Both the position numbers and the translations under genes were made by a program. The notes under the pieces were generated by a model that saw only the letters and a list, made by a program, of their open reading frames with translations, did not search any database and was not told the DNA's origin. Below are positions 25,212 through 34,410 of a stretch of DNA of 64,000 nucleotides, piece by piece. The stretch spans positions 1-64,000 of the forward strand of contig NZ_JAKGTH010000009.1 of the NCBI RefSeq assembly GCF_021568705.1, in the 5' to 3' direction. Every line of letters starts with the position of its first letter. Positions within the stretch are counted from its first letter, which is position 1. The DNA is from Gillisia lutea (lineage in GTDB: Bacteria > Bacteroidota > Bacteroidia > Flavobacteriales > Flavobacteriaceae).

Positions 25212-25358
25212 GTTGTAAGCCTTTTATAATTATTATAAGAAGTCTTCTCGTTGAAATTTATTAATTTGAAATTTAACTTTAAATAATACTTCGGTCTTAT
25301 TTGAAGAGGTAAATTAAACCATTATTGAAATGGGAAATACATAAAAATTAATAATATA

Positions 25359-26342
25359 ATGAAGAAAAGAAGATTAGGGAATAACGGATTTGAAATAAGT
25401 GAAATTGGCTTGGGCTGTTGGCAAATTGGTGGTGACTGGGGCGCTGAAATAGGTAATGAAAAATCTCAGGAAATTTTAAGCAAAGCCGTAGATAGCGGGA
25501 TCACCTTTTTTGATACAGCCGATGTTTATGGAAATGGAAGAAGTGAAGAACAAATTGGTCGGTTTCTTAAAGAACATAATGAAGAGGTTAAAGTAGCGAC
25601 GAAATTCGGGCGTGACGCTAATATCTTCCCCGATAATTATACAGAAAAGGGCTTAAGAGATTGTGTGGCAGCTTCAAAAAAAAGATTGGGTGTGTCTTGT
25701 ATAGATCTTCTTCAGCTACACTGTATTCCAATAGATGTGCTTAGAAAAGGGGAAGTTTTTAATTGGTTAAGAGCGTTGAAAAAGGAAGGAGAAATCTCCC
25801 ATTTTGGCGTAAGTGTGGAAAGTGAAGAAGAAGGATTACTCTGTCTTAAAGAAGAAGGAATTCAATCGCTGCAGGTAATTTTTAATATTTTCAGGCAAAA
25901 ATTAGCTACACAACTTCTACCGCAAGCGAAAGTTCAAGGCGTTGGTATAATTGTACGTCTTCCTTTAGCCAGTGGTTTACTCACTGGAAAGTTCACTAAG
26001 GAAACACAATTTAGTGAGGACGATCACCGTAATTTTAATAGTAACGGAGAGGTTTTTAATGTAGGAGAGACTTTTGCCGGACTACCTTTTGAAAAAGGCG
26101 TGGAACTAGCTAATGAGCTTAAAAAACTTTGTCCTTCAAATATGTCCTTAGCAGAAATGTCACTGCGTTGGATATTAGACCATGAAGAAGTTACCACCAT
26201 TATTCCTGGCGCAAGTTCATCAAAACATATTCAAGCAAATTCAAAAGTGAGTTCTTTGCCTCCTCTACCTGACCAACTAACAGCAGAGATCGCACATTTT
26301 TATAAGGAGCATGTTCACGATCACATTCGTGGTGTGTACTAG
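25359..26342 (+). CDS. Aldo/keto reductase
   Basis: A 327-residue NADPH-dependent oxidoreductase with the TIM-barrel AKR signature. The tetrad is visible as D52 (FFDTADVYG), Y57, K82 (VATKFGR) and H121 (LLQLHCIP). The C-terminal cofactor-binding part is TTIIPGASSSKHIQAN. It reduces carbonyls to alcohols; the exact substrate is not indicated. It is closest to the YghZ/AKR11-13-like branch by the GRSEEQIGRFLK motif. Single gene, preceded by a pseudogene and followed by a GT39-type gene on the same strand 160 bases away. Confidence 0.92.
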   Translation: MKKRRLGNNGFEISEIGLGCWQIGGDWGAEIGNEKSQEILSKAVDSGITFFDTADVYGNGRSEEQIGRFLKEHNEEVKVATKFGRDANIFPDNYTEKGLRDCVAASKKRLGVSCIDLLQLHCIPIDVLRKGEVFNWLRALKKEGEISHFGVSVESEEEGLLCLKEEGIQSLQVIFNIFRQKLATQLLPQAKVQGVGIIVRLPLASGLLTGKFTKETQFSEDDHRNFNSNGEVFNVGETFAGLPFEKGVELANELKKLCPSNMSLAEMSLRWILDHEEVTTIIPGASSSKHIQANSKVSSLPPLPDQLTAEIAHFYKEHVHDHIRGVY

Positions 26343-26501
26343 ATAATTCCAAAATATATTAATGCCGAATAAATTAAATCGTAAATAAATAATAAAATAT
26401 GATATTTTAGGGATCAGGTAGGAGCCTTGTAAATTTCAATGGGAGTATTTAACCTTTGGAATTAATTAAAAGTGTAGGTGATAATCCTTTTAAATTGATC
26501 C

Positions 26502-27989
26502 ATGAAAAAATACTTGTCAATCATTCTAAGCCTGTCTATTGTAAAATTTTTAATTCAGTGGTATGGAAATAGGAACTATGGTTTTCATCGAGATGAATTA
26601 CTCCACTTATCGGTAAGCGAGCACTTAGATTGGGGGTATATGGAATTCCCTCCATTCATTGCATTAATTGGAAAAATATCCTATTGGCTGTTTGATTATT
26701 CGTTACTGGGAGTAAGACTTTTTCCTACTCTTGCCGGAGTTGCTGTTTTAATTTTGTGTTGTTTAATAGCACGGGAACTAGGAGGGAAGTCGAAAGCTGT
26801 CTTCCTTTCAGGAATATGTGTGCTTGCATTTCTACCATTTTACAGAAATCACACTTTATTCCAGCCTGTTGCCTTCGATCAATTATTCTGGACGTTAGGG
26901 TTTTATTTTATAATTAAATTTATTAACTCAGAAAATAAGAAATATTTAATCCTTTTAGGAATAACATTGGGCCTCGGCCTACTGAATAAGTATACCATTC
27001 TAGTATGGGCCTTTGGACTATTTATAGGTTTGTTCTTCTATAAAAATGGGAAAGTATATCGAAACAAATGGCTATATCTGTCTGCCTTTATTGCTTTGCT
27101 CATTTTCCTGCCCAATATTTTCTGGCAGATCCAAAATGATTTTCCTCTCCTTAAACATTTGCAGGCTCTTAATGAAAATCAGTTAGATGAAATAAACCCC
27201 TGGGACTTCGGATTGAAGCAGTTAAGTTTTCCATTTACTCTAATTATTAGTCTTTTCGGCTTAGTTGCTTTTTTAGTAGATAATAACTTGAAAAAGTATA
27301 GAACTGTTGCAATTGCTGCTTTGGTTATATTTAGCAGTATGTGGCTACTTAATGCCAAGGCCTATTACCTGTTTGCCATTTACCCGGTTCTGTTTGCCGG
27401 AGGCGCAGTAAAACTGGAGTCCTTGTTAATGAAAAAGCCGGTTTGGATATATGTTATTGCAGCTAGCATTTTTCTTCCAGTCATTTATTTTATACCAGAG
27501 CTCACCCCAGTTTTACCCATTGAAAAATATGTTAGTTATGCCAATCTTGACAAAGAAAATGGCCGTGTTGAATTAACGGGCGATTACGCCGATATGTTTG
27601 GCTGGGAGGAGCAGGTTAAATTAGTTGATAGTGTTTACCAATCCTTAAGCCCTAAGGAAAAAAATAACTGTGTTTTATGGGCCGAAAACTATGGTGAAGC
27701 GGGGGCTCTTAAAATATTAGGTAAAAAATATAATTTACCAGATCCTATAAGTAGGCACGGAAGTTTTTGGACTTGGGGTTATGGAAACAAGGATGCTGAG
27801 GTATGGATAAGTTTAGGAAATGAGAAAGAATCTGTAGAACACGTTTTTGAAGATGTTGAATTAATAAAAATAATTACGCACAACTATGCAATTGGAGAAG
27901 AAAATGGAATACCGCTTTATATTTGCCGAAAACCAAAAGTTGATATAAAGACTTGGTGGAGAGATTACGAAGAGCATGTTTTCGATTGA
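26502..27989 (+). CDS. GT39-family (ArnT/PMT-like) glycosyltransferase
   Basis: A 495-residue multi-span membrane protein of the GT-C fold. The first external loop has the catalytic acidic pair D31-E32 in NYGFHRDELLHLSV and the typical H-DWGYMEFPPFIALIGKI (40-60). About ten or eleven hydrophobic helices follow, then a C-terminal soluble domain of about 140 residues facing the periplasm. Such enzymes move sugars from a polyprenyl-phosphate carrier to lipid or protein acceptors. The acceptor is unknown. It is followed 61 bases downstream by a YIP1-type membrane gene. Confidence 0.88.
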   Translation: MKKYLSIILSLSIVKFLIQWYGNRNYGFHRDELLHLSVSEHLDWGYMEFPPFIALIGKISYWLFDYSLLGVRLFPTLAGVAVLILCCLIARELGGKSKAVFLSGICVLAFLPFYRNHTLFQPVAFDQLFWTLGFYFIIKFINSENKKYLILLGITLGLGLLNKYTILVWAFGLFIGLFFYKNGKVYRNKWLYLSAFIALLIFLPNIFWQIQNDFPLLKHLQALNENQLDEINPWDFGLKQLSFPFTLIISLFGLVAFLVDNNLKKYRTVAIAALVIFSSMWLLNAKAYYLFAIYPVLFAGGAVKLESLLMKKPVWIYVIAASIFLPVIYFIPELTPVLPIEKYVSYANLDKENGRVELTGDYADMFGWEEQVKLVDSVYQSLSPKEKNNCVLWAENYGEAGALKILGKKYNLPDPISRHGSFWTWGYGNKDAEVWISLGNEKESVEHVFEDVELIKIITHNYAIGEENGIPLYICRKPKVDIKTWWRDYEEHVFD

Positions 27990-28050
27990 AAGAATCACTC
28001 TCAGAAATATCTAATAATAACAAGCATAAGATTAACTTAACACGTTCACA

Positions 28051-28698
28051 TTGAGCCAAAAACTGGAAGAAAGCAATAATAAGATAGCTATAAATAGCGT
28101 ATTTGAAACTATTTGGCTTAAGCCAACAGCAAGCTTGAAATTTATAATTCGTAATTATCCCAGAAAGTACGTCACGGTTCTTCTAATGTTAGGAGGAGTG
28201 GTGAATTCTGTAGATAGAGCATCAAGAATAGGAATGGGCGATGATATGTCTTTAGCTGCAGTTCTAATTATAAGCCTAGGATTAGGAGCAGGACTAGGCT
28301 GGATAAGCTTTTACATTTATGCCTATACGCTAAGCATTACAGGAAATTGGTTAAAAGGTAGCTCAGAGCCCAAGGAATTTAGAACCATAATTGCCTGGAG
28401 TCTTGTACCATCGATCGCAGGACTTCTTCTGCTAATCCCTGAAATACTGTTTTTTGGAGACGAGGTTTTCAAAAGCAATGTTTCAAACACTTCACTGTCA
28501 TTTAACCCGGCAAAATTAATTTTTGGAGCTGTAGAGTTAATTTTCTGGCTTTGGTCGGTAGTTATTTTGGTAAAAGGAATAAAGATTATTCAGAAATTTA
28601 GTACCGGTCGGGCTTTGGCTAATATGATGTTGCCTGTAGGTATTATTATGGGAGTAATATTGTTTTTCCTATTGTTAGCACAGGCTGTTGGTGCTTAA
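28051..28698 (+). CDS. YIP1-family membrane protein
   Basis: A 215-residue protein with an N-terminal cytoplasmic part containing FETIWLKPTASLKFIIRN, the entry motif of the Yip1 domain. Five predicted helices follow, with Gly-rich stretches (GLGLGAGLGW) and the FRTIIAWSLVPSIAGLLLLI pair characteristic of the family. It starts with TTG at 28051, as no ATG exists before the conserved part. Function in bacteria is unknown; relatives shape or traffic membranes. Confidence 0.8.
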   Translation: MSQKLEESNNKIAINSVFETIWLKPTASLKFIIRNYPRKYVTVLLMLGGVVNSVDRASRIGMGDDMSLAAVLIISLGLGAGLGWISFYIYAYTLSITGNWLKGSSEPKEFRTIIAWSLVPSIAGLLLLIPEILFFGDEVFKSNVSNTSLSFNPAKLIFGAVELIFWLWSVVILVKGIKIIQKFSTGRALANMMLPVGIIMGVILFFLLLAQAVGA

Positions 28699-28763
28699 TT
28701 ATTTGATGTCTAGATTGAAAATGAGAAAAATATATTTTAAAACTTTTTATTCTAAGAATTATT

Positions 28764-29594
28764 ATGATACCCCTTCCAAACAAAGATTATTATAAAGCAC
28801 TTAAACCTCTTGAAGACGTAACCTTTAATAAATTATTTGCGCTTTACGTTGTTGAAGGCCGTATTCCCGGTACTATATATGTTGATAATGAGAAGCAACC
28901 AACTACTTTTTATATTCTCCACAAGTATGGTATGTCGTTGTTATTAGGAGCCACAAATAATGAAAAATTTAATGTGGCGTTTAAAGAATATGCTTTAAAT
29001 ACAGCTCGTATACGTAACAATTACGAATGGTTACAAGTGTATCCATCACAATGGAATTCAGTATTAAACGATTTGTTTAAAGACGAAATTATTCGCTCAA
29101 CCGATAATCAGGATAACTCGAAAGCAAATATCATAGAACTCAATTCTAGAATTAATTTTAAGTTCAATGTGAACAAATACATGGAGTTTAGAAAGAAAAA
29201 TCCTAATGAAAATCAGCGTATTGTGCGCACTAATAAAAAGATTTTTAATGAAATGAAAGGAAGTGTGGTGCCTTCTAATTTTTGGAATACAGCCGATGAG
29301 TTCAATAAAAAAGGTATAGGCTTTAGTTTATTTAGCGATAATAAATTGGTTACCACGGCTTACTCTGCATTTATAAATGAGAAAGAACTGGAGTTGGGAA
29401 TGGAAACCGTACCGGAATATCGAGGAATGGGATTTGCAAAACATGCTTGTTCAGCTCTAATTGATTACTGCTTAGAGAAGAATTTGGAACCTATTTGGGC
29501 CTGCCGATTAGAAAATACGGGTTCTTATAATTTGGCAATCAGGCTTGGGTTTGAGCCCACCGAAAGTTTTCCATATTATCGATTAAGTAATTAA
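28764..29594 (+). CDS. GNAT acetyltransferase (PF12746-like)
   Basis: A 276-residue member of the larger two-part GNAT group. Residues 1-150 form an N-terminal extension (LFALYVVEGRIPGTIYVDN, ATNNEKFN). The acetyl-CoA site follows in the C-terminal half with LELGMETVPEYRGMGFAKHA (motif A, R/G-x-x-G-x/A) and ACRLENTGSYNLAIRLGFEP (motif B). Relatives include the ZmaR-type protein, but the substrate is unknown. It is the first of three consecutive GNAT genes on the + strand, with gaps of 55 and 11 bases. Confidence 0.82.
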   Translation: MIPLPNKDYYKALKPLEDVTFNKLFALYVVEGRIPGTIYVDNEKQPTTFYILHKYGMSLLLGATNNEKFNVAFKEYALNTARIRNNYEWLQVYPSQWNSVLNDLFKDEIIRSTDNQDNSKANIIELNSRINFKFNVNKYMEFRKKNPNENQRIVRTNKKIFNEMKGSVVPSNFWNTADEFNKKGIGFSLFSDNKLVTTAYSAFINEKELELGMETVPEYRGMGFAKHACSALIDYCLEKNLEPIWACRLENTGSYNLAIRLGFEPTESFPYYRLSN

Positions 29595-29649
29595 TAGTTT
29601 AAGGAGTTAACCGCAGCAGAATTTTACTGAATACAACTAAGGAAAAAAA

Positions 29650-30174
29650 ATGAGCAAAGAAGAATATACTGTTAGAAATGCGCAACCTGCAGAATTTGAA
29701 GAAATAGGAAACTTGATGGTAGAGGTATATTCTCAACTGGAGGGATTTCCGAAGCAGCAGGAGCAACCAGACTATTATAAAATGCTGGCAAATTTGGGAG
29801 CTCTAACCAACAAACCAAGTACAGAGCTATTGGTGGCTGTTACGTCAAGTAATAAAGTAATTGGTGCGGTAGTATATTTTAGCGATATGCAATATTATGG
29901 TTCGGGAGGTACAGCAACACGGGAAAAAGATTCTTCCGGGTTTAGATTATTGGCGGTAGCCCCTTCAGCAAGAGGAAAAGGTATAGGGAAGTTACTCACA
30001 AGGGAGTGCATGAAAAAGACAGAAGCGGATGGAAATCATCAATTGGTTATTCACACCACTCAAGCTATGCAGGTGGCGTGGACAATGTATGAAAACCTAG
30101 GGTTTAAAAGAGCTTTTGACCTCGATTTTTTACAAGGTGAACTACCTGTTTTCGGGTTTAGATTAGCCATATAA
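29650..30174 (+). CDS. GNAT family N-acetyltransferase
   Basis: A 174-residue single-domain GNAT. Motif A is RLLAVAPSARGKGIGKLLTR (the R-G-K-G-I-G pyrophosphate loop). Motif B is TQAMQVAWTMYENLGFKRAF. The start region YTVRNAQPAEFEEIGNLMVE is the usual first strand-helix. It lies 55 bases after another GNAT and 11 bases before a third, so the three are probably transcribed together. Substrate unknown. Confidence 0.87.
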   Translation: MSKEEYTVRNAQPAEFEEIGNLMVEVYSQLEGFPKQQEQPDYYKMLANLGALTNKPSTELLVAVTSSNKVIGAVVYFSDMQYYGSGGTATREKDSSGFRLLAVAPSARGKGIGKLLTRECMKKTEADGNHQLVIHTTQAMQVAWTMYENLGFKRAFDLDFLQGELPVFGFRLAI

Positions 30175-30185
30175 ATAATATTCAT

Positions 30186-30671
30186 ATGATCAGGCAAATG
30201 ACTTCTCGGGATATTCCACGAGTTCTTGAAATTTATAAGATGGGTCTTGATACCAGGAATGCTACTTTTGAAACTATTGCTCCATCAATAGGAGACTGGG
30301 ATTCTAAATATTTAAAGCATTCTAGGATTGTTTGTGAAAAAGAAGGGAAAATAGTTGGTTGGGCCGCCTTAGCTCCGGTTTCTGCAAGAGCCGTTTATAA
30401 AGGTGTAGCCGAGCTAAGTATATATGTAGATACAAGATTTACCGGGAAAGGAATTGGTTCTTTGCTGATGGAGGAGGTTATAAATTCATCAGAGTCGCAT
30501 GGGGTATGGACTTTGCATTCAAGTATTTTTCCTGAGAATATAACTACTCTTAAACTTCATGAGAAATTTAATTTCCGAATTATTGGGGTTAGAAGGAAGA
30601 TAGCAAAGCTGGATGATGTGTGGAGAGATACTGTTTTACTTGAAAGAAGAAGTGAAACGGTAGGCGTTTAA
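30186..30671 (+). CDS. Phosphinothricin-acetyltransferase-like GNAT
   Basis: A 161-residue GNAT of the PAT/MnaT type. MIRQMTSRDIPRVLEIYKMG, then NATFETIAPSIGDWDSKYLK carries the family's ATFE-x-x-P-x-x-x-x-W signature. GWAALAPVSARAVYKGVAEL and IYVDTRFTGKGIGSLLMEE (motif A) follow, then HEKFNFRIIGVRRKIAKLDD and WRDTVLLER close the domain. Such enzymes acetylate phosphinothricin, methionine sulfone or related amino acids. Which of these is used cannot be told here. Last gene of the GNAT trio. Confidence 0.88.
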   Translation: MIRQMTSRDIPRVLEIYKMGLDTRNATFETIAPSIGDWDSKYLKHSRIVCEKEGKIVGWAALAPVSARAVYKGVAELSIYVDTRFTGKGIGSLLMEEVINSSESHGVWTLHSSIFPENITTLKLHEKFNFRIIGVRRKIAKLDDVWRDTVLLERRSETVGV

Positions 30672-31040
30672 AATTCATTTTTAAAGCATTTGCTCTATAC
30701 TCAATTAGAATAAGGCCCAGGCTCTAGATAGTAGAAAATAAAGACTATATTTTTCATCCATAATTAGTCGAAACTAGGCAATTACTGCACTGGAAAGTTT
30801 AAACTTGGCTTACTCCATTTATTTGATTAAAATGTTAGCAGTATCATCATTCATTAACACCTAAGTTAAGAAAAACAAAATAAAATGTTAATTTTAAATT
30901 GTGGATGACGTTAATCTTCACTAATTTTAACGCTTTAATGAAAGTATTAATGGTTGCTAATTAGGTATTTAACAGCTCTTAAAAGACTTCAATATTTAAT
31001 TGTTAAATTTTAATACAGTCTTGCAGTTAGCAATAAGATA
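30672..31040. other. 369-bp intergenic region before histidine kinase
   Basis: AT-rich, with no open frame, hairpin terminator or family repeat that I can identify. It must hold the promoter of the kinase/response-regulator operon; no clear TAnnTTTG element was found. Confidence 0.4.
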
Positions 31041-32984
31041 ATGCAAAGTTCCCATTCCCCAAGAATTTCTAATGTTTTAACAACACAAGCAGGTGTAGCT
31101 TTAATAGTAAGTTTAATTGTACTATTTGGTTGGATCTTTCATGTAAAAGAAGTGCTTAGTATTATACCCGGTAGTCCTACCATGAAATTCAATACAGCGC
31201 TTGCTTTTCTCTTTTCCAGTATAGGTGTGTTAATTGCAAGAAAAGGAGGGAGAATATTTCGAATTTTTACTTATATACTGGCGATAAGCATCCTTATCAT
31301 ATCAGTTTTAACCCTAGCCCAGTATGTTTTCGCATTTAACTATAATATAGATAACCTCTTTATAGTAGACCCATATTCACAAACTAATCCTGGAAGAATG
31401 TCGCCGGCTACGGCTTTTTGTTTTAGCCTGTTAAGCCTATCATTATTGGGTACAAATTCTCAATCTATTAAGCTAAGAACTGCAACAAATCATGTGTTGT
31501 TGGCAATTACAATAATAGCAATGTTTGCCATATTTGGTTTCATTTTACAGATTCCAGCAAAGGGTAAGATATTCTTCTTCGATTCTATGGCTATTCATAC
31601 CGCCATTCTCTTTAGATTAACTTCTCAATCTCTTTCTTATAAAAATCCCACCTATGGCTTTACAGCCTTGTATTTGGGTGATTATGCCGGGAGTAAATTA
31701 ATGAGGTGGATCCTCCCTTTTCTAATTGTATTCCCTTTATCTCTTGGCTATTGGCTTCTGTATATCATCAATAATAACATGCTAAATGTTGAGTTTGGGG
31801 TAGCAATTTGTGCTATAAGTTGTACACTAGTATGTATTTTTTATGTGGCGATGGTTGCTATCAGGCTCAATAATAGCGACAGGGAAAGGAAAAAGTTAGA
31901 AAATGAGCTATATGAATCTAATCAGGAATTAAGTCATTTTAAAAAAGCTCTCGATGCGAGTTCTATTGTAGCGACTACCGACCGTAAAGGAGTTATCACT
32001 TATGTGAACAATAAATTTTGTGAAATCTCAAAATATGGAAGGGATGAACTTATTGGTCAAACACATAAAATCCTCAATTCCGGTCATCATTCCAAAGAAT
32101 TTTTCAAAAGTCTCTGGAAAAAGATAGGCAACGGCGAAGTATGGATAGGTGGAATAAAAAATCGCGCGAAAGACGGGACATATTATTGGGTACATACCGC
32201 CATTGTTCCTTTTAAAGATGAGAATGGGAAAATATATCAATACCTTGCTATAAGACAGGATATTACTAAGCTAACCATGTTGTCTTCTCAATATGAAAAT
32301 CTGAAACTGCGGAACAAGGAAATTGAACAATTTACTTATATCGCTTCGCATGATCTACAAGAACCACTACGTACGGTAAATAGCATGGTAGACTTGATCC
32401 AGCAGGATTATCATCATCAACTAGATGAAGAGGCATTGGTATGTCTTGATTTTGTTATGGACGCTACCACTAGGATGAGTAACCTAATAAAAGGTTTGCT
32501 CGATTACTCTCGAATAGGCGGCGATAAGCATTTGGTAAAGGTGAACTTAATGGAAATGGTAGAGACTGTTACCAAAGACCTCTCATCTCTTATCCTGGAA
32601 ACTAACACCAAGATCACTACTGGAGATCTTCCTATGACAATGGCCTATAGTACAGAATTACGACTTCTATTTCAAAATTTAATAAGCAACGCTATTAAAT
32701 TTCAGGAGAAAGGGAACCGTCCCGAAATTCATATCTCAGCTCTTCAAACTAATGAGCACTGGCAAATTTCAGTGAGGGATAATGGAATTGGTCTGGCAAA
32801 CCCCAGTAGCCGAAATATATTTGCAATTTTTAAAAAACTCAATAATCATAGTGAATTTGAAGGTACCGGTATTGGTTTAGCTCATTGTGAAAAAATTGTT
32901 CATTTACACGGAGGAGAGATATGGGTGGATTCCGAATTACATAAAGGAAGCACATTTAATTTTACAATTTTTAAGTATTCATGA
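31041..32984 (+). CDS. Hybrid-input PAS histidine kinase (membrane)
   Basis: A 647-residue sensor kinase. The N-terminal half has seven or so transmembrane helices (about 15-35, 50-66, 76-98, 122-137, 150-170, 224-245, 254-275). A coiled segment leads into a PAS domain with PAC (about 298-410, ATTDRKGVITYVNNKF, AIRQDITK). The HisKA phosphoacceptor is H437 in YIASHDLQEPLRT. The HATPase_c part shows the N-box NLISNAIKF, DNGIGLA and EGTGIGLAHCEKIV. It is similar to phytochrome-type (Cph1-like) kinases that pair with a small receiver. Its stop overlaps the start of a CheY-like gene by four bases. The signal is unknown. Confidence 0.92.
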   Translation: MQSSHSPRISNVLTTQAGVALIVSLIVLFGWIFHVKEVLSIIPGSPTMKFNTALAFLFSSIGVLIARKGGRIFRIFTYILAISILIISVLTLAQYVFAFNYNIDNLFIVDPYSQTNPGRMSPATAFCFSLLSLSLLGTNSQSIKLRTATNHVLLAITIIAMFAIFGFILQIPAKGKIFFFDSMAIHTAILFRLTSQSLSYKNPTYGFTALYLGDYAGSKLMRWILPFLIVFPLSLGYWLLYIINNNMLNVEFGVAICAISCTLVCIFYVAMVAIRLNNSDRERKKLENELYESNQELSHFKKALDASSIVATTDRKGVITYVNNKFCEISKYGRDELIGQTHKILNSGHHSKEFFKSLWKKIGNGEVWIGGIKNRAKDGTYYWVHTAIVPFKDENGKIYQYLAIRQDITKLTMLSSQYENLKLRNKEIEQFTYIASHDLQEPLRTVNSMVDLIQQDYHHQLDEEALVCLDFVMDATTRMSNLIKGLLDYSRIGGDKHLVKVNLMEMVETVTKDLSSLILETNTKITTGDLPMTMAYSTELRLLFQNLISNAIKFQEKGNRPEIHISALQTNEHWQISVRDNGIGLANPSSRNIFAIFKKLNNHSEFEGTGIGLAHCEKIVHLHGGEIWVDSELHKGSTFNFTIFKYS

Positions 32985-33397
32985 AGAAAAAACTTAACTG
33001 CATCTTGTTAATCGAAGATGATAAAGCAACCAATTTCATTCATCAAAGAATTATTAAGAGAGTTGACTGTGCTGAAAAAGTTGTAACGGCTTTAAATGGA
33101 TTAGAAGCGCTGGAATATCTCAACAAAGAGGAGGATGGCGTATTACCTCAGCCTGATCTTATCTTTTTAGATATCAATATGCCGGGCATGAATGGATGGG
33201 AATTTTTGGAAGAATATCAAAAACTACATAATGATAAAAAAGGCAAAGTAATATTGGTAATGCTAACAACTTCTCTAAATCCCGACGATTTTGAAAAAGC
33301 CAGCCAGATTCCGGAAGTAAATGGGTTTAAAAATAAACCGCTTACCATGCCACTTTTAGAAAGTATTCTTGAAGAATATTTCCAAGATCATTTTTAA
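32981..33397 (+). CDS. CheY-like response regulator (Rcp1 type)
   Basis: A 138-residue stand-alone receiver domain with no output domain. The acidic pocket is E12-D13-D14 (LLIEDDKATN), the phosphoacceptor is D64 in LIFLDINMPGMNGWEF, the switch Thr is in MLTTSLNP, and K118 is in FKNKPL. The ATGA overlap with the upstream kinase gene makes them a coupled pair, so the kinase at 31041 is its likely phosphodonor. The output is probably by protein-protein contact. Confidence 0.93.
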   Translation: MKKKLNCILLIEDDKATNFIHQRIIKRVDCAEKVVTALNGLEALEYLNKEEDGVLPQPDLIFLDINMPGMNGWEFLEEYQKLHNDKKGKVILVMLTTSLNPDDFEKASQIPEVNGFKNKPLTMPLLESILEEYFQDHF

Positions 33398-33533
33398 TTA
33401 TAATTGTTCTAAATCAGTTTCTTGGTGTTAAAATTAGTCTGAAATAAAACTGAAAAAGTTTAAATTAGAATATTGGTAATAATTTAATATGCTTGGCTGA
33501 TGTCTATTTAGTCAGCGCTAATATTCAAAACTG

Positions 33534-34223
33534 TTGGAAGCGGAAAAACATTACGTTATAAGAAGCAACTGGTTAAGAGCAGCCATTTTAGGGGCTAACG
33601 ATGGTATATTGTCTACCGCCAGTATTATAATAGGGGTTGCAGCCGCCAGTAATTCAAGAGATCCCATTGTGCTTGCAGGTCTGGCAGGATTGGTTGCAGG
33701 AGCATTATCTATGGCTGCCGGAGAATACGTCTCGGTAAGCTCGCAAGCCGATTTGGAAAGCTCAGACCTGGAACGGGAGAAGTTAGAATTACAAGAAATG
33801 CCCGAAGCAGAATTACAGGAACTGGCTGAAATATATGAGAAGAGAGGGCTGGATAAAGAATTGGCTTTGAATGTAGCTAAACAATTAACCGCTCATAATG
33901 CCCTGGAAGCTCACGCCCGGGATGAGCTTGGTATTAATGAGATTACTCAGGCAAAGCCTTTGGAGGCCGCACTTGCCTCTGGCGCAGCCTTTGTGTTTGG
34001 AGGAGCTTTACCCTTACTGGTCGCCATGTTTGCAGCCGTAAAGCCTATGGTTTATCTTCAATATTTCTTTGCGTTATTGTTTTTAATTGTGCTTGGCGTA
34101 GTGGCTGCAAGAACCGGGGGGTCGAGTATTAAAAAAGGGATTATCCGCATCACGTTCTGGGGAACGGTTGCTATGGGAATTACCGCCTTGATAGGTTATT
34201 TATTTGGAGTAAGTATGGGGTAA
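33534..34223 (+). CDS. VIT1/CCC1-family metal transporter
   Basis: A 229-residue membrane protein of the vacuolar iron transporter type. The first helix pair reads AILGANDGILSTASIIIGVA and GLVAGALSMAAGEYVSVSSQ, the family hallmarks with conserved D, E and Met. A charged cytoplasmic helical insert (LEREKLELQEMPEAELQELA) with E/H residues acts as the metal-binding domain. Three more helices close it. Relatives export or sequester Fe(II) and Mn(II). The start is TTG at 33534, since no ATG precedes the conserved part. Confidence 0.9.
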   Translation: MEAEKHYVIRSNWLRAAILGANDGILSTASIIIGVAAASNSRDPIVLAGLAGLVAGALSMAAGEYVSVSSQADLESSDLEREKLELQEMPEAELQELAEIYEKRGLDKELALNVAKQLTAHNALEAHARDELGINEITQAKPLEAALASGAAFVFGGALPLLVAMFAAVKPMVYLQYFFALLFLIVLGVVAARTGGSSIKKGIIRITFWGTVAMGITALIGYLFGVSMG

Positions 34224-34410
34224 GATTTACACCTGTATCATAATATCGCACTTCTTTCACTTTTGTATTATAGAATTAACATTCCTCTGCCATAATAAAC
34301 TTGGATTGCGGAATGAAAACATTAAAAAAATACATAAAGTTCTGCTAATTAGAATGTCAAGTAAGAGTAAAAAGCTAATATTTGTGCGATAGTATCGAAC
34401 CCTACCCCAA

